Shown: piece after piece, positions 1 to 7,608 of the stretch
How positions within the stretch are numbered: position 1 is the stretch's first letter
How the letters are laid out: every line of letters starts with the position of its first letter
NCBI RefSeq assembly: GCF_018760735.1
Contig: NZ_JAHHZN010000003.1
Coordinates: 186,001 to 250,000 of the forward strand
Direction: 5' to 3'
Source of the DNA: Hymenobacter piscis
GTDB taxonomy: Bacteria; Bacteroidota; Bacteroidia; Cytophagales; Hymenobacteraceae
DNA length: 64,000 bases
Notes under the pieces: generated by a model
Database searches by the model: none
What the model was told of the DNA's origin: nothing
What the model saw: the letters and a program-made list of their open reading frames with translations, nothing else
Position numbers and translations under genes: made by a program

Positions 1-2
1 AC

Positions 3-410
3 GCGTTGCGCCTCCCCGGCCAGACACGCTGGTTCACCTGGTTTTATTTTAAGGTGTGGCTAGCGTACCCAGCAATATTGGCAGGAGCATTTTTACTGGA
101 CGGTATTTTCTTCGTCTTGGTTTCCACCCCAGTGCAAGCCCTCATGCCGCAGCCCCAAAGTCATTCTACCTCAGTAGGAGCCTTACGCGGTGTCGGAGGG
201 CTGCTAGCGCCACCTCAAATAAGCTTGGTCACTCCCTGGAGACTACTGTTTGAGCTACATCGCGGTAGTACCCAAGTCGAACCCATAATACTGGCTAACC
301 TCAACCAATTCGATTCACTACGCATCCTCCCTTCCAGCCCACCCGATACTATTGTTGTATGGCTCAGTCGCAAAGGGCATCAGGACACCCTTCGGTTTAC
401 CAAATTATAG
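3..410 (+). CDS. Hypothetical protein, 5' end outside window
   Basis: The frame is open to the left edge of the window, so only the C-terminal ~135 residues are seen. The first usable start inside is a TTG at 6, but the gene probably begins upstream. Residues of about 10-45 are hydrophobic and could form one membrane segment; the rest is polar with no motif I recognise. GC content is lower than in the neighbouring genes. It ends at a TAG and is followed by a lower-GC stretch with repeats of AATCAGCG. The function is unknown. Coding status is supported only by length and a plausible protein composition. Confidence 0.5.
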   Translation, partial: ALRLPGQTRWFTWFYFKVWLAYPAILAGAFLLDGIFFVLVSTPVQALMPQPQSHSTSVGALRGVGGLLAPPQISLVTPWRLLFELHRGSTQVEPIILANLNQFDSLRILPSSPPDTIVVWLSRKGHQDTLRFTKL

Positions 411-479
411 TAGGTTTCAGGCACTACAGCCAATCAAAATAATCAGCGAAATCACGACTAATCAGCGCAAATCAGTGAT

Positions 480-1214
480 TTACCACCCGCTGGCCAGCAC
501 ATCGGCCACGTGCAGGGTTTTGAGGGGCTTTTTCTCGCGGCGGATATAAGCGTCGAGGTGCATGAGGCAGCTCGTGTCGGTGCTGATGAGGTAGTCGGCA
601 CCGGTGGCCAGGGCGTGTTCTACTTTCTGCTCGGCCATGGCTACTGAAATGGCTTCGAACTTCACGGCGAAGGTGCCACCGAAGCCGCAGCAGGTTTCGG
701 TTTCGGCCATTTCCAGGCGTTCCAGGCCGGGCACGGCGTCGAGGAGCTGGCGCGGGGCTTCGCGGATGCCGCACTCGCGCAGGGCGGAGCAGGAGTCGTG
801 GTAGGTGTACTTGCCCGTCAGCCGGGCCTGCGGGATGCTGGTGATGCCCAGCACGTCCACCAGAAACTCGGTCAGCTCGAAGGCCCGGCGCTGCACGCCG
901 TGGTAGCGGCCGGCGTCGGAGGTGCCCTCGAACAGGTCGGCGTAGGTGTTGCGCACCATGCCGATGCAGGAGGCCGAGGGGCTCACGATGTAGCGTTCCT
1001 GCTCGGTGGGGAAGTCGGTGAGGAACTTGCGGGCCACCTCGCAGCTCTGCTCCTTGTAGCCCGCGTTGTAGGCCGGCTGCCCGCAGCAGGTTTGGTTGGC
1101 GTTGTAGTGCACCTCGCAGCCCACGGCCTCCAGCACCTTCACCATGTTTAGGGCCGTCTGGGGGAAAAGCTGGTCTACAAAGCAGGGAATGAAGATATCG
1201 ACGGCAGTAGGCAT
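480..1214 (-). CDS. lutA: LutA/GlpC-type (Fe-S) oxidoreductase subunit, CCG-domain protein
   Basis: This 244-residue protein belongs to the cysteine-rich CCG-domain family that includes LutA (YkgE), a subunit of the L-lactate oxidation complex LutABC, and the C-terminal part of GlpC. Seen: two CCG motifs, TCCGQPAYNAG near residue 40 and TCCGFGGTFAVKF near residue 175, plus single conserved cysteines (IPCFVDQ near the start, SASCIGM, DSCSALREC). In the family these cysteines bind an iron-sulfur or heterodisulfide-type cluster. Length fits stand-alone LutA. The start is an ATG at 1214. LutB and LutC are not adjacent, so lactate as substrate is inference. The HMG-CoA lyase-like gene lies upstream on the same strand, separated by a long inverted repeat. 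Confidence 0.85.
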   Translation of the reverse strand: MPTAVDIFIPCFVDQLFPQTALNMVKVLEAVGCEVHYNANQTCCGQPAYNAGYKEQSCEVARKFLTDFPTEQERYIVSPSASCIGMVRNTYADLFEGTSDAGRYHGVQRRAFELTEFLVDVLGITSIPQARLTGKYTYHDSCSALRECGIREAPRQLLDAVPGLERLEMAETETCCGFGGTFAVKFEAISVAMAEQKVEHALATGADYLISTDTSCLMHLDAYIRREKKPLKTLHVADVLASGW

Positions 1215-1254
1215 GGGGCAGAGAGGGGAAGAAACGAGGAAGCAGGTACTTGCT

Positions 1255-1356
1255 TGTCATCCTGAGCGGAGCGGAGGACCTTATCAATTTAGAACAAGTC
1301 GTTTATGCGACAATCTTGCTGGCGTGATAAGGTCCTTCGCTCCGCTCAGGATGACA
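1255..1356. repeat. Intergenic inverted repeat, GTCATCCTGAGC type
   Basis: The arms are 1255-1286 and 1325-1356 (32 bp, one mismatch) around a loop of about 38 bp. The outer ends read TGTCATCCTGAGCGG and its complement. It lies between the stop of the HMG-CoA lyase-like gene and the start of the CCG-domain gene, both on the minus strand. It could fold into a strong RNA hairpin and end transcription, but there is no T tract. It resembles the copies at 3836, 20951, 38534 and 42598. Confidence 0.85.
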
Positions 1357-1369
1357 GGCGGGTTTGTTC

Positions 1370-2224
1370 TTAATGTCCGGCAAAGATGCGCTGATTCAGC
1401 CGGACGGCCTCGCCCAGCGCCTCCAGGTTCAGGCCGGGCTCCAAGCCAACCTGGGTGGCGAAGTCCAGCAGGCGCTCGGTGGGCATGTTACCGGTGAGGT
1501 CGTCGGTGGCCATGGGGCAGCCGCCGTAGCCGCCCAGGGCCCCGTCGAAGTGGCGGCAGCCGGCCTCGTAGGCGGCCTGCACTTTTTCCCGCCAGGTATC
1601 GGGGGTAGTGTGCAGGTGGGCGCCGAACCGGATGTGCGGGTAAGCGGCGGTCAGCTCCCGGAAGGCGGGCGCGATGGTGGCCGGGGTGCTGGCCCCGATG
1701 GTGTCGGAAAGGGCCACGATGCCCACGCCCAGCGCGTCGAGCCGCTGGGTGAACTCGCCCAGCACGGCCGGGCTCCAGGCGTCGCCGTAGGGGTTGCCGA
1801 AGCCCATGCTCAGGTACACCACCTGTTCCTGGCCGGTACGGGCGCAGATTTCCTGCATCCGGGCCACGTCGTCGAGGGCCTGGGCAATGCTTTTGTTGGT
1901 GTTGCGCTGCTGAAACGTTTCGGACACCGAGAGCGGGAAGCCGATAAACCGGATTTGCGGGTGGGAGGCGGCCGTTTCGGCCCCGCGCAGGTTAGCCACA
2001 ATGGCCAGCAGCCGGGTGCCCGACTGGCTTAAATCGAGTCCCTCCAGCACCTCGGCCGTATCGGCCAGCTGCGGAATGGCTTTCGGCGACACGAAGGAGC
2101 CAAAGTCCAGGGTATCAAATCCCACCCGGAGCAGGGCGTTGAGGTAGTCGATTTTATCGGCGGTCGGGATGAACGTGGGCCAGCCCTGCATGGCGTCGCG
2201 CGGGCATTCGGTGAGGTAGAGCAT
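1370..2224 (-). CDS. Hydroxymethylglutaryl-CoA lyase-like protein
   Basis: This is a 284-residue TIM-barrel enzyme of the HMGL-like (pyruvate carboxyltransferase-related) family. HMG-CoA lyase cleaves HMG-CoA to acetyl-CoA and acetoacetate at the end of leucine and ketone-body catabolism. Seen: the N-terminal TECPRDAMQG motif (the metal and substrate motif, normally E-x-x-R-D), DTLDFGSFVSPKAIPQ, GAHLHTTP with the metal-binding HxH, and GALGGYGGCPMATDDLTGN, which matches the family signature around the catalytic cysteine. Length is near the usual ~300. The start is ATG at 2224. The partner gene downstream encodes a CCG-domain protein. HMG-CoA as substrate is inferred from family motifs. Confidence 0.88.
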   Translation of the reverse strand: MLYLTECPRDAMQGWPTFIPTADKIDYLNALLRVGFDTLDFGSFVSPKAIPQLADTAEVLEGLDLSQSGTRLLAIVANLRGAETAASHPQIRFIGFPLSVSETFQQRNTNKSIAQALDDVARMQEICARTGQEQVVYLSMGFGNPYGDAWSPAVLGEFTQRLDALGVGIVALSDTIGASTPATIAPAFRELTAAYPHIRFGAHLHTTPDTWREKVQAAYEAGCRHFDGALGGYGGCPMATDDLTGNMPTERLLDFATQVGLEPGLNLEALGEAVRLNQRIFAGH

Positions 2225-2451
2225 GGGAAGGAATTAAAAATTAAAAATGAAGAATTAAAAATTAGCGCGGGCTCTGCCGCGCCACCTTGCCCGCTCTGCG
2301 TACCTCTGCGCAAACCGATGCCGGCTGGCCTTCCACCGAACTACTCCGCGCCGGCCGGGGTTTAGGCAAGTACAATTCAGCCGGCCACAAATCCTGCTCA
2401 ACGTCAATCTGACCGCCGCGCACTCCATTTAATCCGCATAATCCGCGATTC
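2225..2451. other. Intergenic region with AT-rich word tract and shared leader word
   Basis: This spacer lies between divergent genes. At 2231-2263 it holds a tract built from AATTAAAAATG words, which recur at 21101-21130 and 55011-55045. At 2428-2451, directly against the ATG of the next gene, is the word AATCCGCATAATCCGCGATT, also found flush against the ribBA start (30476-30502, other strand). I see no clear gene here. Confidence 0.7.
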
Positions 2452-3783
2452 ATGCCGCACCGCCTCCGCGCCCTGCCTGTTGTACTTGTTGTTTTACTGC
2501 TGACCGCCTGTAGCCAGAACCAGACGTTGCGGGGCATTTTCCAGTCGGGCACGCCCCACGAAAACTACGCCCGCCGGCTTCGGCAGGCCGGCTTGGCCGA
2601 AACGGCCCTGGGCCGCGACTGGCTCCGGGCCGCCGACCAGGCGCTGCGCGACTCGCTGCTGGTGAAGCTGCCCTACCAGGAATCCGGCTTCTTCCCCAGC
2701 GACCGGGCCGTAGCCACTGGCCTGCGCTACCCCGTCCGGACCGGCGAAACCATTCACGTGAGCCTCACGCTGGCGCCCGGTACGGCGGCCCCCAAGGTGT
2801 TCCTGGACGCCTACGAGCTCAGCCCCGACCGCGCCGCGCCCCGCCACCTCATCGCCGCCGACACCACCGACCTGTCGTTCCGCTACGTGGCCGAGGCCGA
2901 CCGCCAGCACCTGCTGCGGGTACAGCCCGAGTTGCTGCGCGGCGGCCGCTACACCCTCAGCATCCGGCGCGAGCCCAGCCTGGGCTTCCCGGTGCTGGGC
3001 AAGTCCGATAAAGCCATTGGCTCGTTCTGGGGCGCGGGCCGCGACGGGGGTGCCCGCCGCCACGAGGGCGTGGATATTTTCGCGGCCCGCGGCACGCCCG
3101 TGGTGGCTGCCGCCCGGGGCTACATTACCCGCGTAAACGAAACGCCCCGGGGCGGCCGGGTGGTGTGGCTGGCCGATGCCGACCACGGCCAGCACCTCTA
3201 CTACGCCCACCTCGACCGCCAACTGGTGCAACCGGGTCAGCAGGTGCGCCCCGGCGATACGCTGGGCCTGGTGGGCAACACCGGCAACGCCAAAACCACC
3301 CCGCCCCATCTGCACTTCGGCGTGTACCGCCACGGCGCCATCGACCCGTACCCGTTCCTGCGCCGGGCCGACGTGCTGCCGCCCGCCCCTAAAACGCCGC
3401 CCGCCCGCCTGGGCCAGTACGTGCGGGCCCGCGACGCCCGCCTGCCCCTGCGCCGCACTCCGGGAGATAAACTAACGCTGGCTACCACCACCCGCACCAC
3501 GCCCCTGCTGGTGCTGGGCGTGGCCGCCGACTGGCTGCGGGTGCAGCTGCCCGGCGGCAGTGCCGGCTTCGTGCCCGCCAAAGCCGTGCTGCCGGCTGCC
3601 CCGTTGCGCCGCGAGAACCTGGCCGCCGCCACCGAGCTGCACTCGTTCCCGCTGCCCGATGCTCCCACCACGGCCGCCCTGCCCGCCCAGACCCCCGTGG
3701 CCGTACTCGGCGAGTTCGGCCTTTACCGCCTCGTCCGCCAGGCCAACGGCCGCACCGGCTGGCTGCTCTCGAAGCCGGTTTAG
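2452..3783 (+). CDS. M23 family metallopeptidase lipoprotein with C-terminal SH3-like repeats
   Basis: This 443-residue protein begins with a lipoprotein signal (hydrophobic stretch ending LLLTACSQ, cysteine at about residue 20). Residues of about 190-310 form a LytM/M23 domain: GRDGGARRHEGVDIFAARGTPVVAAARG supplies the first zinc ligands (H and D of HEGVD) and PPHLHFGVYR the second (HLH). Such enzymes cut peptide cross-links in peptidoglycan. Residues 320-443 resemble two bacterial SH3-like modules (GDKLTLATTTRTTPLLVLG and QTPVAVLGEFGLYRLVR), which often bind cell wall. The ATG at 2452 is preceded by a word shared with ribBA. It probably acts in the periplasm, anchored to a membrane. Confidence 0.9.
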   Translation: MPHRLRALPVVLVVLLLTACSQNQTLRGIFQSGTPHENYARRLRQAGLAETALGRDWLRAADQALRDSLLVKLPYQESGFFPSDRAVATGLRYPVRTGETIHVSLTLAPGTAAPKVFLDAYELSPDRAAPRHLIAADTTDLSFRYVAEADRQHLLRVQPELLRGGRYTLSIRREPSLGFPVLGKSDKAIGSFWGAGRDGGARRHEGVDIFAARGTPVVAAARGYITRVNETPRGGRVVWLADADHGQHLYYAHLDRQLVQPGQQVRPGDTLGLVGNTGNAKTTPPHLHFGVYRHGAIDPYPFLRRADVLPPAPKTPPARLGQYVRARDARLPLRRTPGDKLTLATTTRTTPLLVLGVAADWLRVQLPGGSAGFVPAKAVLPAAPLRRENLAAATELHSFPLPDAPTTAALPAQTPVAVLGEFGLYRLVRQANGRTGWLLSKPV

Positions 3784-3787
3784 CTGG

Positions 3788-3828
3788 GTTGGTTGGTGGA
3801 TAGTTGGTTGTTGGTTGTTGGTTGTTAG
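3788..3828 (+). repeat. GGTTGTT word tract after a stop codon
   Basis: A short tandem of GGTTGTT-like units begins five bases after the TAG of the M23 gene and runs almost to the inverted repeat at 3836. A similar tract, on the same DNA strand, is embedded in the coding sequence of dnaG at about 37012-37045. Confidence 0.75.
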
Positions 3829-3835
3829 AAGAAGG

Positions 3836-3949
3836 AACGTCATTCCGAGCGGAGCCGAGGAATCTCGCGTGCTGATGTTGCGTCAACTAACCCTGACGAC
3901 AGGATTACCATGGCACGCGAGATTCCTCGGCTCCGCTCGGAATGACGTT
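3836..3949. repeat. Intergenic inverted repeat, GAACGTCATTCCGAGC type
   Basis: The arms 3836-3872 and 3913-3949 are perfectly complementary over 37 bp, with a loop of about 40 bp. The arm starts AACGTCATTCCGAGC and ends CTCGCGTGC. It lies between two plus-strand genes and directly follows a GGTTGTT word tract. A copy with a longer stem lies at 20951. Confidence 0.9.
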
Positions 3950-4165
3950 TCTCCTTTGTTCGCTCACTCGTTTTTTTAACCAAATTCCAGCGTTCTTCAT
4001 ACTATGTTCATGGAGGAGCCCGTACGTTTGAACTGGTGATTGGAGTAAAAACGCGGGGCAGCTTTTCAGGAGGCTGCTCCGCGTTTCATTTTTTGATACC
4101 GGCACGTTGGTTGCCCCGTACACGGCAACAGGCTGTTTTTCCTCTTCCCCTCTAAACTCCCCCTC

Positions 4166-4648
4166 ATGCGCACTTCCTTGCTTTCCGCCGCCTTCTCGTT
4201 GATGATCCTGGGTGCCGCCCCTACGTTTGCCCAGTCGGTCACGGCTACGGCTGCCGCGCCCATTACCTGGAACAATACGCTGGATGCGGCTTTCCAGCAG
4301 GCCAAAGCCACCAACAGGCCTGTGCTGGCCGTTTTCTCGGGTTCCGACTGGTGCAAGCCCTGCATCATGCTCAAGCAGGAGGTTTTCGATAAGCCCGAAT
4401 TCGAGCAGTTCGCCAAAGACAAATTCGTGCTGGCCCGCTTCGATTTTCCCCGCAGCAAGAAGAACAAGCTCCCCGCCGACCAGACCAGGCAGAACGAGCT
4501 GGCCGCGGCCAAGCTGAACAAGGAAGGTTCCTTTCCGCTGGTGGTGCTACTTTCACCCGATGGCAAGGTGCTGGCCAAAACCGGCTACCGCCCCGGCGGC
4601 GTGGCCGCCTACGATGCCCACCTGACTTCCCTGCTCGCCAAAAAATAA
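4166..4648 (+). CDS. Thioredoxin-like periplasmic protein
   Basis: This 160-residue protein has an N-terminal signal peptide (cleavage likely after FAQS near residue 23) and a thioredoxin fold. The active site is SDWCKPCIMLKQEVF with the redox pair CxxC at about residues 70-73, and a following cis-Pro region (GSFPLVVLLSPDGKVL). It resembles the stand-alone thioredoxin_7/DsbD-gamma-like proteins that carry electrons or isomerise disulfides in the periplasm. It is the first gene of a four-gene set with an ApbE-like protein, a DUF4266-like lipoprotein and a DUF3570-like outer-membrane protein. A terminator hairpin follows at 4664-4701, so its mRNA may partly end there. Confidence 0.9.
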   Translation: MRTSLLSAAFSLMILGAAPTFAQSVTATAAAPITWNNTLDAAFQQAKATNRPVLAVFSGSDWCKPCIMLKQEVFDKPEFEQFAKDKFVLARFDFPRSKKNKLPADQTRQNELAAAKLNKEGSFPLVVLLSPDGKVLAKTGYRPGGVAAYDAHLTSLLAKK

Positions 4649-4663
4649 CCCGTTTCTTTACCT

Positions 4664-4701
4664 CGGCCGGCCCTGGCAACAGCAGTGCCGGCCGTTTTTT
4701 T
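4664..4701 (+). terminator. Rho-independent terminator after thioredoxin-like gene
   Basis: CGGCCGGC (4664-4671) pairs with GCCGGCCG (4687-4694), followed by seven T. It overlaps a GTG at 4685 that could be read as an early start of the next gene; this argues for the ATG at 4721 as the true ApbE start. Confidence 0.85.
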
Positions 4702-4720
4702 GTGCCTGCTGCGCCCGCCT

Positions 4721-5764
4721 ATGTCTGCTTTGTTGCTTCGCTTACTCTGGATAGTGGTGCTGGGCCTGCCGCTGGCGGCGGCAGCCCACCCGCGCAACTA
4801 CACCAAGGAAGCCCGCCTGATGGGCTCCCACTTCACCTACACGGTAGTCGCCGACAACGACACGCTGGGCTGGAACGGCCTGAACGCCGCGCTGGCCGAA
4901 ACCCGCCGCATCGACCGGCTCATGTCGTTCTGGGATTCCACCTCCCAGATTACTCAGATCAACCGCGCCGCCGGCCGGCGCCCGGTTGTCGTGGACCAGG
5001 AGGTGTACGAGCTCATTGAGCGCACCCTGCGCATTTCGGCCCTGAGCGGGGGCGCGTTCGATATCACCTTCGCCTCGGCCGACAAAATTTACACGTTCGA
5101 CCGCCAGGAACACCCCCTGCCCGCGCCGGCCGTGAGGCTGGCCGCCGTAGCCCGCATCAACTACCGCAAGGTGCTGCTCCATCCGGCCACCCACTCCGTG
5201 ATGCTCCAGGACCAGGGCATGCGCCTGAACCTGGCCGGGGTACTCCAGGGCTACGGCATCCGGCGGGCCCGGCAGGTACTGGACCGCATGGGCATCAAGG
5301 GCGGCCTGCTCAACGGCTCGGGCGACATCCTGTGCTGGGGCCGCCAAGCCGACGGCTCCCTGTGGCGCGTGGCCATCGGCGACCCGGACCACCCCGGCAG
5401 CATTTCCAGCTGGGTGCAGGTGACCGACGTGGCCGTGGTAACGGCCGGCAACTACGAGCAGTACTTCACCTCCGGTGGCAAGGTATACGGCCACATCATC
5501 AACCCCAGCACCGGCCTGCCCGCCACGGGGCTGCGCTCGGTCACCATCATCTGCCCCGATGTGGAGTTGGCCGACTGTCTGGATGAGGTCGTCTTTGTAA
5601 AAGGGCCCGTCGCCGGTTTAGCCTTCATCAATACCCTGAAAAATGTAGATTGTACGCTCATCACCGACGACAACCGGACGCTGGTTTCCAAAAACATGCA
5701 GGTAAAATACTACCGCAACAACGCCCCGACAACCGGGCAGAACCAGCCCGCCACCCGGCCCTAG
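4721..5764 (+). CDS. ApbE-family protein (FAD:protein FMN transferase-like), divergent active site
   Basis: This 347-residue protein has a signal peptide (residues 1-21, ending AAAAH). ApbE enzymes attach FMN from FAD to threonine or serine of periplasmic electron-transfer proteins, using Mg2+. Family features seen: KEARLMGSHFTYTV, SFWDSTSQITQINRA, LSGGAFDITFAS, GGLLNGSGDILCWG, VTAGNYEQYF, GHIINPSTGLPATGLRSVTI and ELADCLDEVVFVKG. Several positions differ from the ApbE pattern I recall: HIIDP reads HIINP, TSG reads TAG, and the ADxxxT metal loop has Glu instead of Thr. No FMN-acceptor motif (D-G-x-T-G-A-T type) is seen in the cassette, so its activity and target are uncertain. Start ATG 4721 is chosen because a terminator overlaps the upstream GTG. 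Confidence 0.85.
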   Translation: MSALLLRLLWIVVLGLPLAAAAHPRNYTKEARLMGSHFTYTVVADNDTLGWNGLNAALAETRRIDRLMSFWDSTSQITQINRAAGRRPVVVDQEVYELIERTLRISALSGGAFDITFASADKIYTFDRQEHPLPAPAVRLAAVARINYRKVLLHPATHSVMLQDQGMRLNLAGVLQGYGIRRARQVLDRMGIKGGLLNGSGDILCWGRQADGSLWRVAIGDPDHPGSISSWVQVTDVAVVTAGNYEQYFTSGGKVYGHIINPSTGLPATGLRSVTIICPDVELADCLDEVVFVKGPVAGLAFINTLKNVDCTLITDDNRTLVSKNMQVKYYRNNAPTTGQNQPATRP

Positions 5765-5826
5765 CCACTGCCCCGCTGGCGGGCGTCCCCGACCTCTCGC
5801 CCCTCACCTTTTTAGCTCCCCTCTCC

Positions 5827-6075
5827 GTGAATCGTTCCAGTGTTTTTCCGCGCCTGCGCCGCCCGTTGCTGGGCGTGGCTGCCCTGCTGGTGGCCGCCGG
5901 CAGCCTCTCGGGCTGCGTATCGGTGGCCGCCTACCAGAAAGTGTACCTCAACGATGAGGACATGAAGCTGGCCAACAAGCGGGTGGAAGTGTACGAAACC
6001 AACTTCGAATCCTACCGCGAAGGGGCCGGCGGCGCCAACGGCGGCAAAGTCGGCGGCGGCTGCGGCTGTAATTAG
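5827..6075 (+). CDS. DUF4266-like small lipoprotein with Gly/Cys-rich tail
   Basis: This 82-residue protein is read from a GTG at 5827. It has a lipoprotein signal (AAGSLSGC, cysteine at about residue 32), then VSVAAYQKVYLNDEDMKLANKR-type sequence, and ends EGAGGANGGKVGGGCGCN. The short length, the helical M/L/N-rich middle and the terminal CGCN are as I remember DUF4266; this is recall, not a search. The tail has two cysteines and nine glycines and could bind a metal or exchange thiols with the thioredoxin-like protein two genes upstream. It lies 62 bp after the ApbE-like gene and 155 bp before the DUF3570-like gene. Its TAG stop overlaps the first TTAGAGC heptamer of a repeat tract. Confidence 0.8.
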   Translation: MNRSSVFPRLRRPLLGVAALLVAAGSLSGCVSVAAYQKVYLNDEDMKLANKRVEVYETNFESYREGAGGANGGKVGGGCGCN

Positions 6076-6111
6076 AGCTTAGAGCTTAGAGCTTAGAGCT
6101 TAGAGCTTAGA
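6072..6111 (+). repeat. TTAGAGC heptamer array
   Basis: Five perfect TTAGAGC units and a sixth degenerate one start inside the TAG stop codon of the DUF4266-like gene and end in TTAGAAAGGAACGGCATC. That end resembles the GAACGTCAT start of the hairpin family. Related arrays lie at 20925-20949 and 25055-25116. Confidence 0.9.
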
Positions 6112-6230
6112 AAGGAACGGCATCCCGGTAGGAAGGCTGCCTTTTTGAACAGGAATCCGCGAAAAATCTGCACTGGCTAACAGGCATCAGCCAATAGCTA
6201 GCAGCCAAAAACAACCACCTCCCCTCTCTC

Positions 6231-7523
6231 ATGCGCTTCTTTACTCTTGTTTTTCGTCCGGCGCGGTTGCTACCCGTGGTGTTCGGGTTGCTGCCGGTGC
6301 TGGCGCGGGCCCAGGGTGGCGTGACGCCCAACCGCATCGACGGCTCCGGGGTGCCGCTCACGCCCCAGACCGATGCGCCCGCGGCCCAGGTGGGCGAAAC
6401 CGAAGTGAACATCCTCGGCAGCTACTACCAGCAGGACGGCACCCACGGGGCCGTGCAGGGCGGCATCGGGACCGAATACCTGACTGACGTTACGCCCACC
6501 ATCATCCTCAACATCCCGCTCGATACGGTCAGCCGGCTCACGGCCAACATCGGGGCCGATTTCTACGCCTCCGCTTCCACCGACCGGATTGACGGCGTGC
6601 AGGGCTTGTTCCTCTCCACGCCCTCCGCCCACGATGTGCGCATTCACGCCGATTTTGGCTACTCCCGCGAGAACAAGGCCAAGCACCGCATTATCGGGCT
6701 GGGCGCCGGCGTATCGAAGGAATATGACTACTTCTCGGTGAACGTGGTGGGCTCCTGGGCCAAGGCTTCCCAGGATGGCAACCGCGAATTCAGCGCCGCC
6801 GGCCAGGTCTACCTCGACCAGGCTAAGCTGATTTACCCCACCGAGCTGCGCACCGGCCAGCTGCTGGTGCCCACCGACAAGCGCCAGAGCTACAACCTGT
6901 CGTTGGTGTATTCGCAGGTGGTGAGCCAGCGGATGCAGGTGGCCCTGAGCACGGAGCTGGTGTACCAGCACGGGCTGCTGAGCACGCCCTTTCACCGGGT
7001 GTACTTCCGCGAGCCGGGCGTTACGGACCCCAAAGTAGAACAGCTGCCCCAACGCCGCTTCAAGTACCCGGTAGCTCTGCGCGTGAGCTACTTCGCTTCT
7101 GATTTCGTGCAGCTGCGCGGTTTTTACCGCTTCTACAACGACAACTTCGGCATTACGGCCCACACCGTTGAGCTGGAAACGCCGGTGAAGGTGACGCCCT
7201 TTTTCGTGCTCTACCCCTTCTACCGCTACCATACCCAGACGGCCGCCAGGTACTTCGCCGCCTACGCCCAGCATTCCATTACCGACGAATTTTACACTTC
7301 CGACTACGACCTGTCGGATTTTCGGGCCAACAAGTTCGGGCTGGGCCTGCGCTACTCACCGGTGTACGGCATCAGCCGGTTCAAAACGCCCTTCCGCAAC
7401 GGCCAGGGCGGGCGCAAGGTGGCCCGGTTCAAATCCCTGGACCTGCGCTACGCCTACTACCAGCGCAACATCAACTTCGAGGCCAGCATCGTCAGCTTCG
7501 ATATGGCTTTTACCATGCCCTAG
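6231..7523 (+). CDS. DUF3570-like outer-membrane beta-barrel protein
   Basis: This 430-residue protein has a signal peptide (residues 1-27, ending ARAQ). After a polar segment it is an alternating hydrophobic pattern typical of a beta-barrel: VNILGSYYQQDGTHGA near the start, repeated aromatic-ended strands, and IVSFDMAFTMP at the C-terminus. It matches DUF3570 as I know it from the combination with DUF4266 and ApbE. Its role is not known; transport or surface redox chemistry are both possible. Last gene of the thioredoxin/ApbE/DUF4266/DUF3570 cassette, closed by a very strong terminator at 7535-7589. Confidence 0.8.
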   Translation: MRFFTLVFRPARLLPVVFGLLPVLARAQGGVTPNRIDGSGVPLTPQTDAPAAQVGETEVNILGSYYQQDGTHGAVQGGIGTEYLTDVTPTIILNIPLDTVSRLTANIGADFYASASTDRIDGVQGLFLSTPSAHDVRIHADFGYSRENKAKHRIIGLGAGVSKEYDYFSVNVVGSWAKASQDGNREFSAAGQVYLDQAKLIYPTELRTGQLLVPTDKRQSYNLSLVYSQVVSQRMQVALSTELVYQHGLLSTPFHRVYFREPGVTDPKVEQLPQRRFKYPVALRVSYFASDFVQLRGFYRFYNDNFGITAHTVELETPVKVTPFFVLYPFYRYHTQTAARYFAAYAQHSITDEFYTSDYDLSDFRANKFGLGLRYSPVYGISRFKTPFRNGQGGRKVARFKSLDLRYAYYQRNINFEASIVSFDMAFTMP

Positions 7524-7534
7524 CCCGAAGTTCA

Positions 7535-7589
7535 GGCGCTACCAAAAAGCCCCGCCGGAAAAAATCCGGCGGGGCTTTTTGGTAGCGCC
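7535..7589. terminator. Bidirectional terminator between convergent genes
   Basis: A 24-bp perfect stem (GGCGCTACCAAAAAGCCCCG... paired with its complement) flanks an A-rich loop. A and T runs on both arms let it work for the DUF3570-like gene (plus) and the lipoprotein gene at 7609 (minus). Confidence 0.92.
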
Positions 7590-7608
7590 AAGCGTGGCGT
7601 GTGAGGGC

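Noticed and set aside
4166..7523. An ApbE target (FMN_bind domain with D-G-x-T-G-A-T motif) in the cassette
   Set aside because: No such motif was found in the thioredoxin, DUF4266-like or DUF3570-like proteins by eye.
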